34,984 nt of DNA from Bacteroidaceae bacterium (lineage in GTDB: Bacteria; Bacteroidota; Bacteroidia; Bacteroidales; Bacteroidaceae), in NCBI GenBank assembly GCA_017420875.1, contig JAFQNW010000091.1:1-34984 (forward strand), read 5' to 3'. Made by a program: the position numbers and the translations under genes. The notes beneath the pieces were generated by a model that searched no databases, had not been told where the DNA came from, and saw only the letters and a list, made by a program, of their open reading frames with translations. Of this stretch, positions 16,562-24,672 are shown one piece after another; position 1 is the stretch's first letter, and every line of letters begins with the position of its first letter.

Positions 16562-16798
16562 ATGGCAGCAACAAAAGACCAGCGTAAATTGTTGAATCGG
16601 TGTGTTTTAAATGAAATTCCAGTGTTTGTGTTGACAGGAACCGACCGATGTGCATTAGCAGCTCTCAGAGCCTATGCTGAAGAGGCTAGACGGTTGGGGT
16701 GCAACGCAGATTTCATAGACGATTTGGAAGGGAATGTAGTTCCGGATTTCAAAGCCTTTCAAGAACAGGAACCGGAGAAAGTTAAATTGCCTGATTAA
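16562..16798 (+). CDS. Conserved-looking small protein of unknown function (78 aa)
   Basis: I do not recognise the family. The protein starts MAATKDQRKLLNRCVLNEIP, has a central helix rich in Ala/Arg/Glu (DRCALAALRAYAEEARRLG) and ends with an acidic, Pro-containing tail (EQEPEKVKLPD). There are three Cys residues without a CxxC pair, no signal peptide and no membrane segment, so it should be cytoplasmic. Codon use resembles that of the neighbours and it has its own promoter and a strong terminator, which support a real gene. The leader is purine-rich (AAAAAAAGAATAAAGAT) without a strict Shine-Dalgarno site. Confidence 0.75.
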   Translation: MAATKDQRKLLNRCVLNEIPVFVLTGTDRCALAALRAYAEEARRLGCNADFIDDLEGNVVPDFKAFQEQEPEKVKLPD

Positions 16799-16812
16799 CA
16801 AGTAATCATTAG

Positions 16813-16838
16813 GGGATGTGAATAACATCCCTTTTTTT
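16813..16838 (+). terminator. Rho-independent terminator after the 78-aa gene
   Basis: GGGATGT (16813-16819), loop GAATA, ACATCCC (16825-16831), then seven T residues. It separates the small gene from the oxalate operon. Confidence 0.85.
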
Positions 16839-16868
16839 GTGAATCATTCTTACCTGACTGAACTATTC

Positions 16869-16910
16869 TTAGGGTGGTTCGTTATCTCCCTAAACTTTTT
16901 AAATAGGAGG
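16869..16910 (+). promoter_or_regulatory. Leader hairpin and strong ribosome binding site of the oxalate operon
   Basis: TTAGGG (16869-16874) and CCCTAA (16888-16893) are perfect complements around a 13-base loop, followed by a T-rich stretch (ACTTTTT). AGGAGG at 16905-16910 lies nine bases before the ATG at 16920. A full Shine-Dalgarno match is rare in Bacteroidota. I see no good -33/-7 promoter between the upstream terminator and this site. Confidence 0.6.
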
Positions 16911-16919
16911 AATTAAATT

Positions 16920-18191
16920 ATGACAGCACCACTTGAAGGTATTAGAGTGATTGACTGGACCCAAGTGCAATCGGGTCCTTCGTGTACGCAAATGTTGGCT
17001 TGGCTTGGAGCCGATGTGATTAAAATCGAACGTAAAGGATTGGGTGATCCCACACGTACCGAATTGTTGGATTATCCCGGTATGGATAGTTTATATTACT
17101 TACAATTGAATTGTAATAAACGTTCCATTGAACTGGATATGAAATCGCCCGAAGGAAAGGAAATCTTGACCCGTTTATTGAAAACAGCCGATATTTTTGT
17201 GGAAAATCTACATCCAGGAGCGGTAGACAAGTTGGGCTTCTCTTGGGAAGAAGTGCACAAAATCAATCCACGTGTCATTTATGGAACCATTAAGGGATTC
17301 AATGACGATTCTCCATTGGCCAGTGTAAAAGCATTTGAACCAGTGGCACAGTGTGCCGGAGGTGCTGCTGCTACTACCGGTTGGTGGAAAGGCGATTATA
17401 ATCTCCCGACTCAATCGGGAGCAGCTTTGGGAGATAGTAATACCGGTATGCATTTGCTTATTGGACTTCTGGCTGCATTGATGCAACGCGAAAAGACAGG
17501 CGAAGGTTGTTTTGTACAACAGTCCATGCAGGATGCTGTTATCAATTTGTGTCGTGTGAAGCTTCGTGACCAGTTGATATTGGAACATACAGGTACGTTG
17601 GCTCATTTCCCACAATATCCGAACGTAAAATTTGGCGATACCGTTCCTCGGGGAGGTAATGTGGAAGGCGGACAAGTGCTGGGTTGGTGTTACCGTTGTA
17701 AAGGTTGGGAAGACAATCCGAGTGCATTCGTCTACATCGTATTACAGAATGAAATGAAACCTTTTGCCGCTGCAGCCCGAATTATCGGTAAGCCGGAATG
17801 GATCGATGATCCGAAATACAACACTCCTGAGGCGAGAAACAAGGTGAAAGATGAAATCTATGCAGCTATTGAAGCCTATACCATTACTCGTGAAAAGATG
17901 GACATCGTAGAAGAATTGGGTAAGGCAGGAGTGCCATGTGGTCCAGTTTTGAGCATGAAAGAAATTGCTGAAGACGAGTCTTTGCGGAAGTGTGGTACCA
18001 TTGTAGAAGTTGATCAGCCAGGACGTGGCAAGTTCCTTACCATCGGTTGCCCTCCTAAATTCTCCAGCTTTACTCCAGAAATAAAACCAGCTCCGGCTTT
18101 GGGTGAACATACAGATGAAATTCTGAAAGAAGTAGGTTATACTTCGGATGAGATAAACGAATTCCGTCAAAAGCACATCGTATGCAAATAA
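16920..18191 (+). CDS. frc: Formyl-CoA:oxalate CoA-transferase
   Basis: A 423-residue class III CoA-transferase. It moves CoA from formyl-CoA to oxalate, giving oxalyl-CoA and formate, in the cytoplasm. Support: the start [21 protein letters not shown], the conserved [16 protein letters not shown] segment with the catalytic Asp at about 172 (Asp169 in the Oxalobacter enzyme), the RCKGWE segment, [14 protein letters not shown] and the [11 protein letters not shown] tail, all close to Oxalobacter/E. coli Frc. Length is normal (about 416-428). Directly downstream is oxalyl-CoA decarboxylase, the partner enzyme. One oddity: the active-site glycine loop, which I recall as GGGGQ in Oxalobacter Frc, is here [10 protein letters not shown] (about 244-252), with fewer consecutive Gly residues. 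Confidence 0.93.
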   Translation: MTAPLEGIRVIDWTQVQSGPSCTQMLAWLGADVIKIERKGLGDPTRTELLDYPGMDSLYYLQLNCNKRSIELDMKSPEGKEILTRLLKTADIFVENLHPGAVDKLGFSWEEVHKINPRVIYGTIKGFNDDSPLASVKAFEPVAQCAGGAAATTGWWKGDYNLPTQSGAALGDSNTGMHLLIGLLAALMQREKTGEGCFVQQSMQDAVINLCRVKLRDQLILEHTGTLAHFPQYPNVKFGDTVPRGGNVEGGQVLGWCYRCKGWEDNPSAFVYIVLQNEMKPFAAAARIIGKPEWIDDPKYNTPEARNKVKDEIYAAIEAYTITREKMDIVEELGKAGVPCGPVLSMKEIAEDESLRKCGTIVEVDQPGRGKFLTIGCPPKFSSFTPEIKPAPALGEHTDEILKEVGYTSDEINEFRQKHIVCK

Positions 18192-18215
18192 TAAAAACTA
18201 AATCAAAGACTTACA

Positions 18216-19925
18216 ATGAATTATATAGAAGATAATCCCAATGCATGCCTTACTGATGGCATGCATCTATTGGTCGATGCCTTGAAGATGAACGGAGTCG
18301 ATACCATCTTTGGTGTGGTGGGGATTCCTGTGACCGATTTAGCCCGTCATGCCCAAGAGGTAGGTATTCGTTACATTGGATTTCGTCATGAACAATCGGC
18401 AGGACATGCTGCTGCTATCAGCGGGTATCTGACTCAGAAGCCAGGTATTTGTCTGACGGTTTCAGCACCTGGGTTCCTGAATGGGTTGACTGCCTTGGCT
18501 GAGGCTACCGTGAATGGTTTTCCTATGATTCAGATCAGTGGTTCGAGTGATCGTAACATCATCGATTTGCAACAAGGTGATTATGAAGGACTCGACCAAA
18601 TGAATATAGCCAAACCTTTTGTGAAAGCTGCCTATCGAATCAATCGTCCACAAGATATTGCTGTAGGTTTGGCTCGTGCCATTCGGGCTGCCTTATCCGG
18701 ACGTCCGGGGGGTGTATATCTTGACATTACAACGGCTATGCTCAGTACAACGATGGATGTTAATGAAGCTTCGGCTACTCTTTTTGCTCCTGTAGAACCT
18801 GCTCCCGTACAATTACCTTCTTCTACTTCCGTAAAACGGGCCTTGAAGTTGTTGTCTAATGCAGCCAAACCTTTGGTAATCATCGGGAAAGGAGCTGCCT
18901 ATGCACATGCGGAAGGAGTGTTGAAAGAGTTTATCGAAAAGACCGGAATACCATTTCTACCCATGTCCATGGCTAAAGGAGTACTACCCGATGATCATCC
19001 TCAATGTGCAGCTGCAGCTCGAAGTTTGGTATTGGGACAAGCTGATGTGGTGATGTTGGTTGGTGCACGACTTAATTGGCTTTTGAATCACGGTAAAGGA
19101 AAGAAATGGAATTCCAATGCCAAATTTATTCAATTGGATATATCTGCTGAAGAAATGGATAGTAATCGTCCGATTGATGCTCCTATTGTGGGGGATATCG
19201 TATCTTCGCTTGATATGTTGCTTTGCAAGATGGAACCGTTTAATATCAAATGCGGAGATGCATGGATGAAAAGTATCCAAGCAGTCAAACAAGTCAATGC
19301 AGAAAAGATGCAACAGAAACTGACCACACCAACGGTACCAATGAATTATTTCAATGCTTTGCATGTGGTGAGTGAAGTTCTTCAGGACTATAAAGATATT
19401 TATTTGGTGAACGAAGGAGCCAATGCCTTGGACAATACACGAAACATTGTCAATATGTACAATCCGAGATTACGCCTTGATACAGGTACTTGGGGAGTGA
19501 TGGGTATTGGCATGGGATATAGTATTGGTGCAGCTGTAACGGGTGGAAAACAAGTGTTGGCCATAGAAGGTGACAGTGCTTTTGGATTCAGTGGTATGGA
19601 GATTGAAACCATTTGTCGTTATCGTTTGCCCATAACGATTTTAATCTTGAATAATGGTGGTATCTATCGAGGTGACGAGAAAAGTCATGGCACGAATGGT
19701 GATCCTGCACCTACCATGCTGATGCCTGAAGCAAGATATGATCGGATGATAGAAGCTTTTGGCGGAAAGGCTTATCACGTTACTACCCCAGAGGGGTTGG
19801 ATGATGCTCTGAGCTGTGCTTTGGCTTCTAAATATCCGACTCTCATCAATTGTGTGATTGACCCATCTGTCGGTTTGGAAAGTGGTCATATAGGTAACTT
19901 GAACCCTCATTCATCTATAAAATGA
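18216..19925 (+). CDS. oxc: Oxalyl-CoA decarboxylase
   Basis: A 569-residue thiamine-diphosphate enzyme that converts oxalyl-CoA to formyl-CoA and CO2. Support: GVVGIPVTDLAR near the N-terminus, the ThDP-activating Glu in FRHEQSAGHAAA (about 59), GDYEGLDQM (Tyr123, Glu124), the central domain AKPLVIIGKGAAYA, the ThDP/Mg motif EGDSAFGFSGMEIETICRYRLPITILILNN, GGIYRGDE and the C-terminal ESGHIGNLNP with a Ser at about 556. These correspond to the Glu56, Tyr120/Glu121, Tyr483 and Ser553 active-site residues of Oxalobacter Oxc, so catalysis should be intact. Length matches (568 in Oxalobacter). It follows frc after 24 bases and precedes the transporter gene by six. Confidence 0.95.
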   Translation: MNYIEDNPNACLTDGMHLLVDALKMNGVDTIFGVVGIPVTDLARHAQEVGIRYIGFRHEQSAGHAAAISGYLTQKPGICLTVSAPGFLNGLTALAEATVNGFPMIQISGSSDRNIIDLQQGDYEGLDQMNIAKPFVKAAYRINRPQDIAVGLARAIRAALSGRPGGVYLDITTAMLSTTMDVNEASATLFAPVEPAPVQLPSSTSVKRALKLLSNAAKPLVIIGKGAAYAHAEGVLKEFIEKTGIPFLPMSMAKGVLPDDHPQCAAAARSLVLGQADVVMLVGARLNWLLNHGKGKKWNSNAKFIQLDISAEEMDSNRPIDAPIVGDIVSSLDMLLCKMEPFNIKCGDAWMKSIQAVKQVNAEKMQQKLTTPTVPMNYFNALHVVSEVLQDYKDIYLVNEGANALDNTRNIVNMYNPRLRLDTGTWGVMGIGMGYSIGAAVTGGKQVLAIEGDSAFGFSGMEIETICRYRLPITILILNNGGIYRGDEKSHGTNGDPAPTMLMPEARYDRMIEAFGGKAYHVTTPEGLDDALSCALASKYPTLINCVIDPSVGLESGHIGNLNPHSSIK

Positions 19926-19931
19926 TTCATT

Positions 19932-20876
19932 ATGATTGATATACTTATTAAAGACATCCTTCCCATTTTTGTGATCATGTTTTTGGGATTCATGGCTGGG
20001 AAGAAGAAGGTGTTCAAGACCGAAGATTCGAAAGTGTTGAACAAGCTTGTATTGACTTATGCATTGCCGGCAGCTTTGTTTGTATCCATTGTGAAGGCCG
20101 ATAGTGCCATGCTTTTCGATGATTTGAAACTGACAGTCGTGAGCCTTGTAGTGATTACCGGAATGTTTCTTTGGGCTTACTACTCATGCTATAAGTTCTT
20201 TAAACATTCGAAGAGTGAAGCAGCTGTTTGTGCATTGATTTCCGGTTCACCTACCATTGGCTTTTTAGGCTTTGCCATCCTGGAACCTATTTACGGAAGT
20301 ACGGCAACAACCGGTTTGGTCGTAGCCATCGTGTCCATTGTAGTGAATGCCGTGAATATCCCGATAGGTTTAGCTTTGCTGAATAATGGTAGGGGAGACG
20401 ATACGAATGGTGTTAAGAAAACGAATCCTGTTGTAGATGCATTGAAAGAGCCTGTTTGTTGGGCACCTATTCTTGCGGTAATCTTGGTTCTTCTCGATAT
20501 CAAGTTCCCAGCCATTCTTGATCCAAATTTTGAGTTGATAGCTAAAGCCAATTCAGGTGTAGCGGTGTTTGCGGCTGGTCTGACATTAAGCGGCATGAAA
20601 TTCCAATTGGATAAAGAAGTGGTATATAACACCATTCAGAAGTTGATTTTGATGCCTGCAGTATTGCTGATTGTTGGTTTGTTGTTTCATATGGAAACTG
20701 ACAAACTTCAGATGATGGTCTTGGCCGGTGCTTTGCCTCCTGCTTTCTCTGGGATTATTATCGGTAATCAAAATCAGTTGTACGAACGGACAGGTACCTC
20801 CTCGTTGGCATTCAGTATTCTGCTCTTTATTTTTGCAGCACCATTCTGGATTTGGGTAACACGCATGTTTGCCTGA
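19932..20876 (+). CDS. AEC-family carrier, probable oxalate/formate transporter
   Basis: A 314-residue auxin-efflux-carrier-type membrane protein with about ten hydrophobic segments in two halves (about 5-165 and 175-314). ISGSPTIGFLGFAIL and the repeated-fold segment AGALPPAFSGIIIGNQ are AEC hallmarks. The gene order frc-oxc-AEC is that of E. coli yfdW-yfdU-yfdV, whereas Oxalobacter uses the unrelated OxlT antiporter. I infer that it imports oxalate, perhaps in exchange for formate; the family also carries malonate and other organic anions. A hairpin after the stop ends the operon. Confidence 0.82.
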   Translation: MIDILIKDILPIFVIMFLGFMAGKKKVFKTEDSKVLNKLVLTYALPAALFVSIVKADSAMLFDDLKLTVVSLVVITGMFLWAYYSCYKFFKHSKSEAAVCALISGSPTIGFLGFAILEPIYGSTATTGLVVAIVSIVVNAVNIPIGLALLNNGRGDDTNGVKKTNPVVDALKEPVCWAPILAVILVLLDIKFPAILDPNFELIAKANSGVAVFAAGLTLSGMKFQLDKEVVYNTIQKLILMPAVLLIVGLLFHMETDKLQMMVLAGALPPAFSGIIIGNQNQLYERTGTSSLAFSILLFIFAAPFWIWVTRMFA

Positions 20877-20887
20877 TAAGGACTATA

Positions 20888-20919
20888 TTTCCTCATATAA
20901 AATAAATTCACTATTTTTG
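20888..20919 (+). promoter_or_regulatory. Candidate promoter of the 184-aa gene
   Basis: TTTC at 20888-20891 (one mismatch to TTTG), a 20-base spacer and TATTTTTG at 20912-20919. The predicted start falls in the loop of the palindrome at 20904-20942, leaving a leader of about 20 bases. Confidence 0.5.
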
Positions 20920-20942
20920 CCTTCGGTTTAAATAGTGAATTT
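20904..20942. terminator. Terminator-like palindrome overlapping the next promoter
   Basis: AAATTCACTATTT (20904-20916) and AAATAGTGAATTT (20930-20942) are perfect 13-base complements with a loop containing CTTCGG-like sequence. It follows the oxalate operon. A TATTTTTG -7 box (20912-20919) lies across its left arm and loop. Confidence 0.65.
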
Positions 20943-20947
20943 GTTTT

Positions 20948-21502
20948 ATGGATATACAATATTTAATTCGTTTTGAAGAGAAAATGCAAGATGACTTGTT
21001 GCGTCTTGCTACTACGCGAGGAATGTTGAAGGGTGTATTGCTTGCTACAGAAGATATTGATGAGCAATGGAAAATTTTGGCTCCTGAATATATGGGCGAT
21101 GCAGTACCTCAAATTGCACATTATCCAACGGTATCTGTGGCATGGGCTGCTTATCTGGGTATGGCTGTTGCTTATGGTTGGGATGCGGATTGGGAGACTT
21201 TCCTGAAGATGCCTTATCAGTCGTATTATGGCGAACAAGGGTTTGATGATATGGACGAACACATTGTGCGTGATTTGCTTCGCATTCCATTGGATAGCAG
21301 AACAGCTAAAGAACTGGAAGAAACCATCCGTCAATGCGGAGAAAAAGCTGTCGACTTGATTCGTTACGAACAAATTCCTCCGCAGAGCGAAATGGCTTTC
21401 CATGTGTTTGCCCGTGCCTGTAAAGCAATGTACAAAATCGGAGCGGCTATCCAACTGAAACGTATGGGATATAACTTCGAAAAAGTAAATTTGGGCAATT
21501 GA
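20948..21502 (+). CDS. Protein of unknown function (184 aa)
   Basis: I do not recognise a named domain. The protein looks soluble and mainly helical, with many aromatic residues: SVAWAAYLGMAVAYGWDADWETF in the middle, a charged segment (TAKELEETIRQCGEKAVDLIR) and a Cys/Ala-rich C-terminal helix (FHVFARACKAMYKIGAAIQLKRMGY). No signal peptide. Protein-like composition, normal codon use and its own promoter make it a real gene; the ATG lies 20-30 bases after the predicted transcription start. It converges with the acyltransferase gene ten bases downstream. The antisense frame across it is a shadow. Confidence 0.8.
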   Translation: MDIQYLIRFEEKMQDDLLRLATTRGMLKGVLLATEDIDEQWKILAPEYMGDAVPQIAHYPTVSVAWAAYLGMAVAYGWDADWETFLKMPYQSYYGEQGFDDMDEHIVRDLLRIPLDSRTAKELEETIRQCGEKAVDLIRYEQIPPQSEMAFHVFARACKAMYKIGAAIQLKRMGYNFEKVNLGN

Positions 21503-21512
21503 TTGTTTCATA

Positions 21513-22604
21513 CTACCCGATGAGCCATTTGCTTCCGGGGATGTATGAGATAATCTTTCCTGTGATGTAGCAACAGATAAAAGTGGCTATGGATATGCAC
21601 GGGATAGCGGCTACGGTAGGCAGATTCATGTCTTGCTTGAATATACCTACCCAGAAGCCTAAATAGAAGATATGCATCAAATACATGCCATAGCTCAACT
21701 TGGACATTTCTTCGATGATACGTGGAGGCTTTGGAGCCTGAATACAGGTAAACATCAAGAATACACCTGTGGTAAAGAGTACACAATTGATGGTACAGAA
21801 GGCCCAACCAATTTCAATCTCAGGGGTTGAATGGGTGATTCCCGGTACAGCTTGCAGGTAGAATGACAAGACTGTCCATACGGCACCGATAATTGTAAAG
21901 ACAAGTCCTACGGTCATACGCTTCTGTTGGCTCCACTTCAGATGAATACGGATGTAGTGTGCTATCACCAAATAACCTAAGTATCCAGAGAAATACCACA
22001 ACATGTGATATTCATTCCAAAAACATTGTCCCCACAACTCTCCACAAAAACGGTTCAGGTATGGCATGCAGGTAGATAGCACGAAGAGTCCGATGAAGAA
22101 GCGTTCTTCGCGGGCTGTAGCTTTTTCCAACCAAGGAGAAATGATAGGGATGAATAAGTATAAGCTGATAAGCGGATACATGAACCATAAATGTCCGGCT
22201 AATGTCGGAAAGTTCAAGAATAATCTTGAAAGGTCTTTCAACGATGTGGCACCATCGATCTGCCCCCATAGTACAGGCAAGGTACTATAAAGTATCATGA
22301 AGAATACAAGGGGTGGAAGGATGCGTGCAAATCGGTGAAGATAGAATTGCCAGGAAGTCTGCTCTTTTTTCATCGGGACGAGCAGATAGGCTGATACAAT
22401 TATGAATAAAGGTACGGCTATGCGTGACAAGCCATCGTAAACGGATACCCACAAGCGATCGGCTTCGTTGGCAAGGAAAGATTGGGGACCTGCCAAATCC
22501 GATTCTCCTATTGCTCCATAATAATTCTCACTGGCGTGTACCAGGATGACCAAAAAACAGGCAAACACGCGAATGTAATCAAGAAAAGTAATGCGTTTCA
22601 TCAT
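21513..22604 (-). CDS. Membrane acyltransferase (acyltransferase 3 / OafA-like)
   Basis: A 363-residue integral membrane protein with about ten hydrophobic helices. The N-terminal signature RITFLDYIRVFACFLVILVHASE contains the conserved His of the acyltransferase 3 family, and an Arg-rich cytoplasmic turn follows (YLHRFARILPP). Such enzymes O-acetylate or otherwise acylate surface sugars such as O-antigen, capsule or peptidoglycan. I chose ATG 22604 (MMKRITFLDY); the longer frame from 22637 adds residues outside the family. TATCTTTG at 22642-22635 on the minus strand is a candidate -7 box, which would itself exclude the longer start. It is a single gene divergent from the nuclease/phosphoesterase fusion; the acceptor molecule cannot be inferred. 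Confidence 0.88.
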   Translation of the reverse strand: MMKRITFLDYIRVFACFLVILVHASENYYGAIGESDLAGPQSFLANEADRLWVSVYDGLSRIAVPLFIIVSAYLLVPMKKEQTSWQFYLHRFARILPPLVFFMILYSTLPVLWGQIDGATSLKDLSRLFLNFPTLAGHLWFMYPLISLYLFIPIISPWLEKATAREERFFIGLFVLSTCMPYLNRFCGELWGQCFWNEYHMLWYFSGYLGYLVIAHYIRIHLKWSQQKRMTVGLVFTIIGAVWTVLSFYLQAVPGITHSTPEIEIGWAFCTINCVLFTTGVFLMFTCIQAPKPPRIIEEMSKLSYGMYLMHIFYLGFWVGIFKQDMNLPTVAAIPCISIATFICCYITGKIISYIPGSKWLIG

Positions 22605-22664
22605 GTATTTAAGATTTAGCGTATTTAATCTGTGCAAAGATAGAAGATTGTGACTTCTTTTTCG

Positions 22665-22672
22665 TATTTTTG
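22665..22672 (+). promoter_or_regulatory. Candidate -7 box for the phosphoesterase fusion gene
   Basis: TATTTTTG matches TAnnTTTG, 31 bases before the ATG at 22704. No TTTG was found at the expected -33 distance. Confidence 0.4.
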
Positions 22673-22703
22673 TGGTAAAAGTTGACCTTAAATCCTAAAT
22701 AGA

Positions 22704-24530
22704 ATGAAAAAACTTTATTTGATTTTGTTTGCTTTGATGGCCGTTTCGATGGTCTCTGCACAAGAATATTTGAAGTTGATGACATACAATGTCAGAAACG
22801 CAAATGGCATGGATGGAGTGTGTAATGTTCAACGTATAGCCAATGTGATTCGGAATGAATGTCCGGATGTCGTGGCCGTTCAAGAACTGGATAGCTTGAC
22901 GGGACGTAGTGGAGGCAAATACGTTTTGGGCGAAATAGCCGAACGTGCTCAGATGCATGCTGTATATCATCCGGCAATTGATTACGATGGTGGCAAGTAT
23001 GGCATCGGATTGCTTTCACGCTCGAAACCATTGCGTACAGAAGCCATGGCCTTGCCGGGAAGAGAAGAAAGAAGAGCCTTGCTAGTGGCCGAATTCGATG
23101 AATTCTTGTTTGCTTGTACCCATTTCTCGTTGACCGAAGAAGATCGCATCGCTTCGTTGGAAATCATCCGTCAGTGTGCTTCCAAGAGTCGGAAACCTTT
23201 CTATTTGGCTGGTGATTTGAATGATGTGCCCGAATCGCCGATGATGAAAGAATTGCAGAAGGATTTTACAATCTTGAATGATTTGAAGAAACCTACTCAT
23301 CCTTCACCTGCACCCAAGAACACGATTGATTATATTGCCGTATGGAAACAAACGGCTCCACTTTATGCGGTAGCTTCAAAAGAAGTGTTGGACGAGCCTG
23401 TGGCTTCCGACCATCGTCCGGTGTCGGTATGCTTGCGTACGGCTATCAATCCTGAAAAGATGTTCCGTACCAAGCCTTATCTGCAGAATCCGGTAGATGG
23501 AGGTATGACCATCATGTGGGAAACCATTATCCCGGCTTATAGTTGGGTGGAATTCGGTACGGATACGACTCAATTGAACAGAGTGCGACTGATTATTGAT
23601 GGACAAGCCGAATTCAACGAATCTATTCACAAAATTCGTCTCGATAACTTGAAGTCGGGACAAAAGTATTACTATCGGGTGTGTTCGCAAGAAATCCTTC
23701 ATTATGCGGCCTATCACAAGATATTTGGAAATACGGCCAAATCGCCTTTCTACTCGTTCGTGATGCCTGATGCAAATACCGATTCGTTTACGGCTTTGAT
23801 TTTTAACGACCTGCATCAACGTCAGGCTACTTTTGAAGCTCTTTATAAGCAGATTAAAGACGTGGATTACGATTTTGTGGTGTTCAATGGCGATTGCATT
23901 GACGACCCGAAGAGTAACGATCAGGCTACTAAATATGTGTCGTTGTTGACTGAATCCGTTCGTGGCGACCGCATCCCAACATTCTTTATCCGTGGCAATC
24001 ATGAAATTCGTAACGTTTATTCCATTGGCTTACGTAAGCATTTCGATTATGTGGGTGGTAAGACATACGGAGCCTTCAATTGGGGGGATACACGTATCGT
24101 GATGCTGGATTGTGGGGAAGACAAGACCGACGACCATAGAGAGTATTCGGGCTTGAACGACTTTACCCAACTCCGTCTCGAACAGGTGGATTTCTTGAAA
24201 CAGGAATTGGCTTCCAAGGCATTCAAGAAGGCCGATAAACGCATCTTGCTACATCATATTCCTATTTATGGCATGTTGGGAAAGAACTTGTGCGAAAGCT
24301 TGTGGCGTCCGTTGCTGGATAAAGCACCTTTCGATGTGGCTATTCATGCCCATACCCATCGTTTTGCCTATCATCCGGTGGGCGATTCGGAAAATTCTTA
24401 TCCGGTCATTATCGGTGGAGGAAATCAAGTGGAAAATGCTACCGTCATGATTCTTGAAAAGAAGAAAGGCGAACTGAAAGTCAAAGTGCTCGATGCCTCG
24501 GGTAAAGTGCTTTTGGAGATTGTAGAATAA
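22704..24530 (+). CDS. Exported fusion: endonuclease/exonuclease/phosphatase domain + metallophosphoesterase
   Basis: A 608-residue secreted two-enzyme protein. The signal peptide is residues 1-19 (ending VSAQ). Residues about 22-245 form an EEP (DNase I-like) domain: LMTYNVRN, VQELDS (Glu61), FACTHFSL, AGDLNDVP (Asp171, Asn173) and SDHRPV (Asp236, His237). Residues about 255-355 are a fibronectin-III-like domain as in purple acid phosphatases. Residues about 362-590 are a calcineurin-like phosphoesterase: FNDLH (Asp369, His371), NGDCID (Asp397), RGNHE (Asn432, His433), LLHHIP and HAHTHRF. All metal ligands of both catalytic domains are present, so both halves may be active, presumably in the periplasm on phosphoesters. 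The exact substrates are unknown. Confidence 0.9.
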   Translation: MKKLYLILFALMAVSMVSAQEYLKLMTYNVRNANGMDGVCNVQRIANVIRNECPDVVAVQELDSLTGRSGGKYVLGEIAERAQMHAVYHPAIDYDGGKYGIGLLSRSKPLRTEAMALPGREERRALLVAEFDEFLFACTHFSLTEEDRIASLEIIRQCASKSRKPFYLAGDLNDVPESPMMKELQKDFTILNDLKKPTHPSPAPKNTIDYIAVWKQTAPLYAVASKEVLDEPVASDHRPVSVCLRTAINPEKMFRTKPYLQNPVDGGMTIMWETIIPAYSWVEFGTDTTQLNRVRLIIDGQAEFNESIHKIRLDNLKSGQKYYYRVCSQEILHYAAYHKIFGNTAKSPFYSFVMPDANTDSFTALIFNDLHQRQATFEALYKQIKDVDYDFVVFNGDCIDDPKSNDQATKYVSLLTESVRGDRIPTFFIRGNHEIRNVYSIGLRKHFDYVGGKTYGAFNWGDTRIVMLDCGEDKTDDHREYSGLNDFTQLRLEQVDFLKQELASKAFKKADKRILLHHIPIYGMLGKNLCESLWRPLLDKAPFDVAIHAHTHRFAYHPVGDSENSYPVIIGGGNQVENATVMILEKKKGELKVKVLDASGKVLLEIVE

Positions 24531-24549
24531 CCTCCTTGATGCAATAATG

Positions 24550-24608
24550 AAAACATGAAGGCGTTTTTTTAAAACATGAAGACGTTTTTAAAAAACGTCT
24601 TCATGTTT
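24550..24608 (+). terminator. Terminator with duplicated half-site
   Basis: AAACATGAAGACGTTTTT (24572-24589) and its perfect reverse complement (24591-24608) form an 18-base palindrome. A second direct copy of the left arm, AAAACATGAAGGCGTTTT, precedes it at about 24550-24567. The distal arm can pair with either copy. It follows the fusion gene. Confidence 0.75.
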
Positions 24609-24672
24609 ATTACTTTATTTAACGACGCATTGCATTATAACCTTTAAAATATCAATTAACAAACATATAGCT

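Noticed and set aside
20963..21511. 182-codon minus-strand frame opposite the 184-aa gene
   Set aside because: The plus-strand frame has a promoter, normal composition and protein-like aromatic/charged pattern; the antisense frame is Cys/His/Ser-rich and without a promoter.
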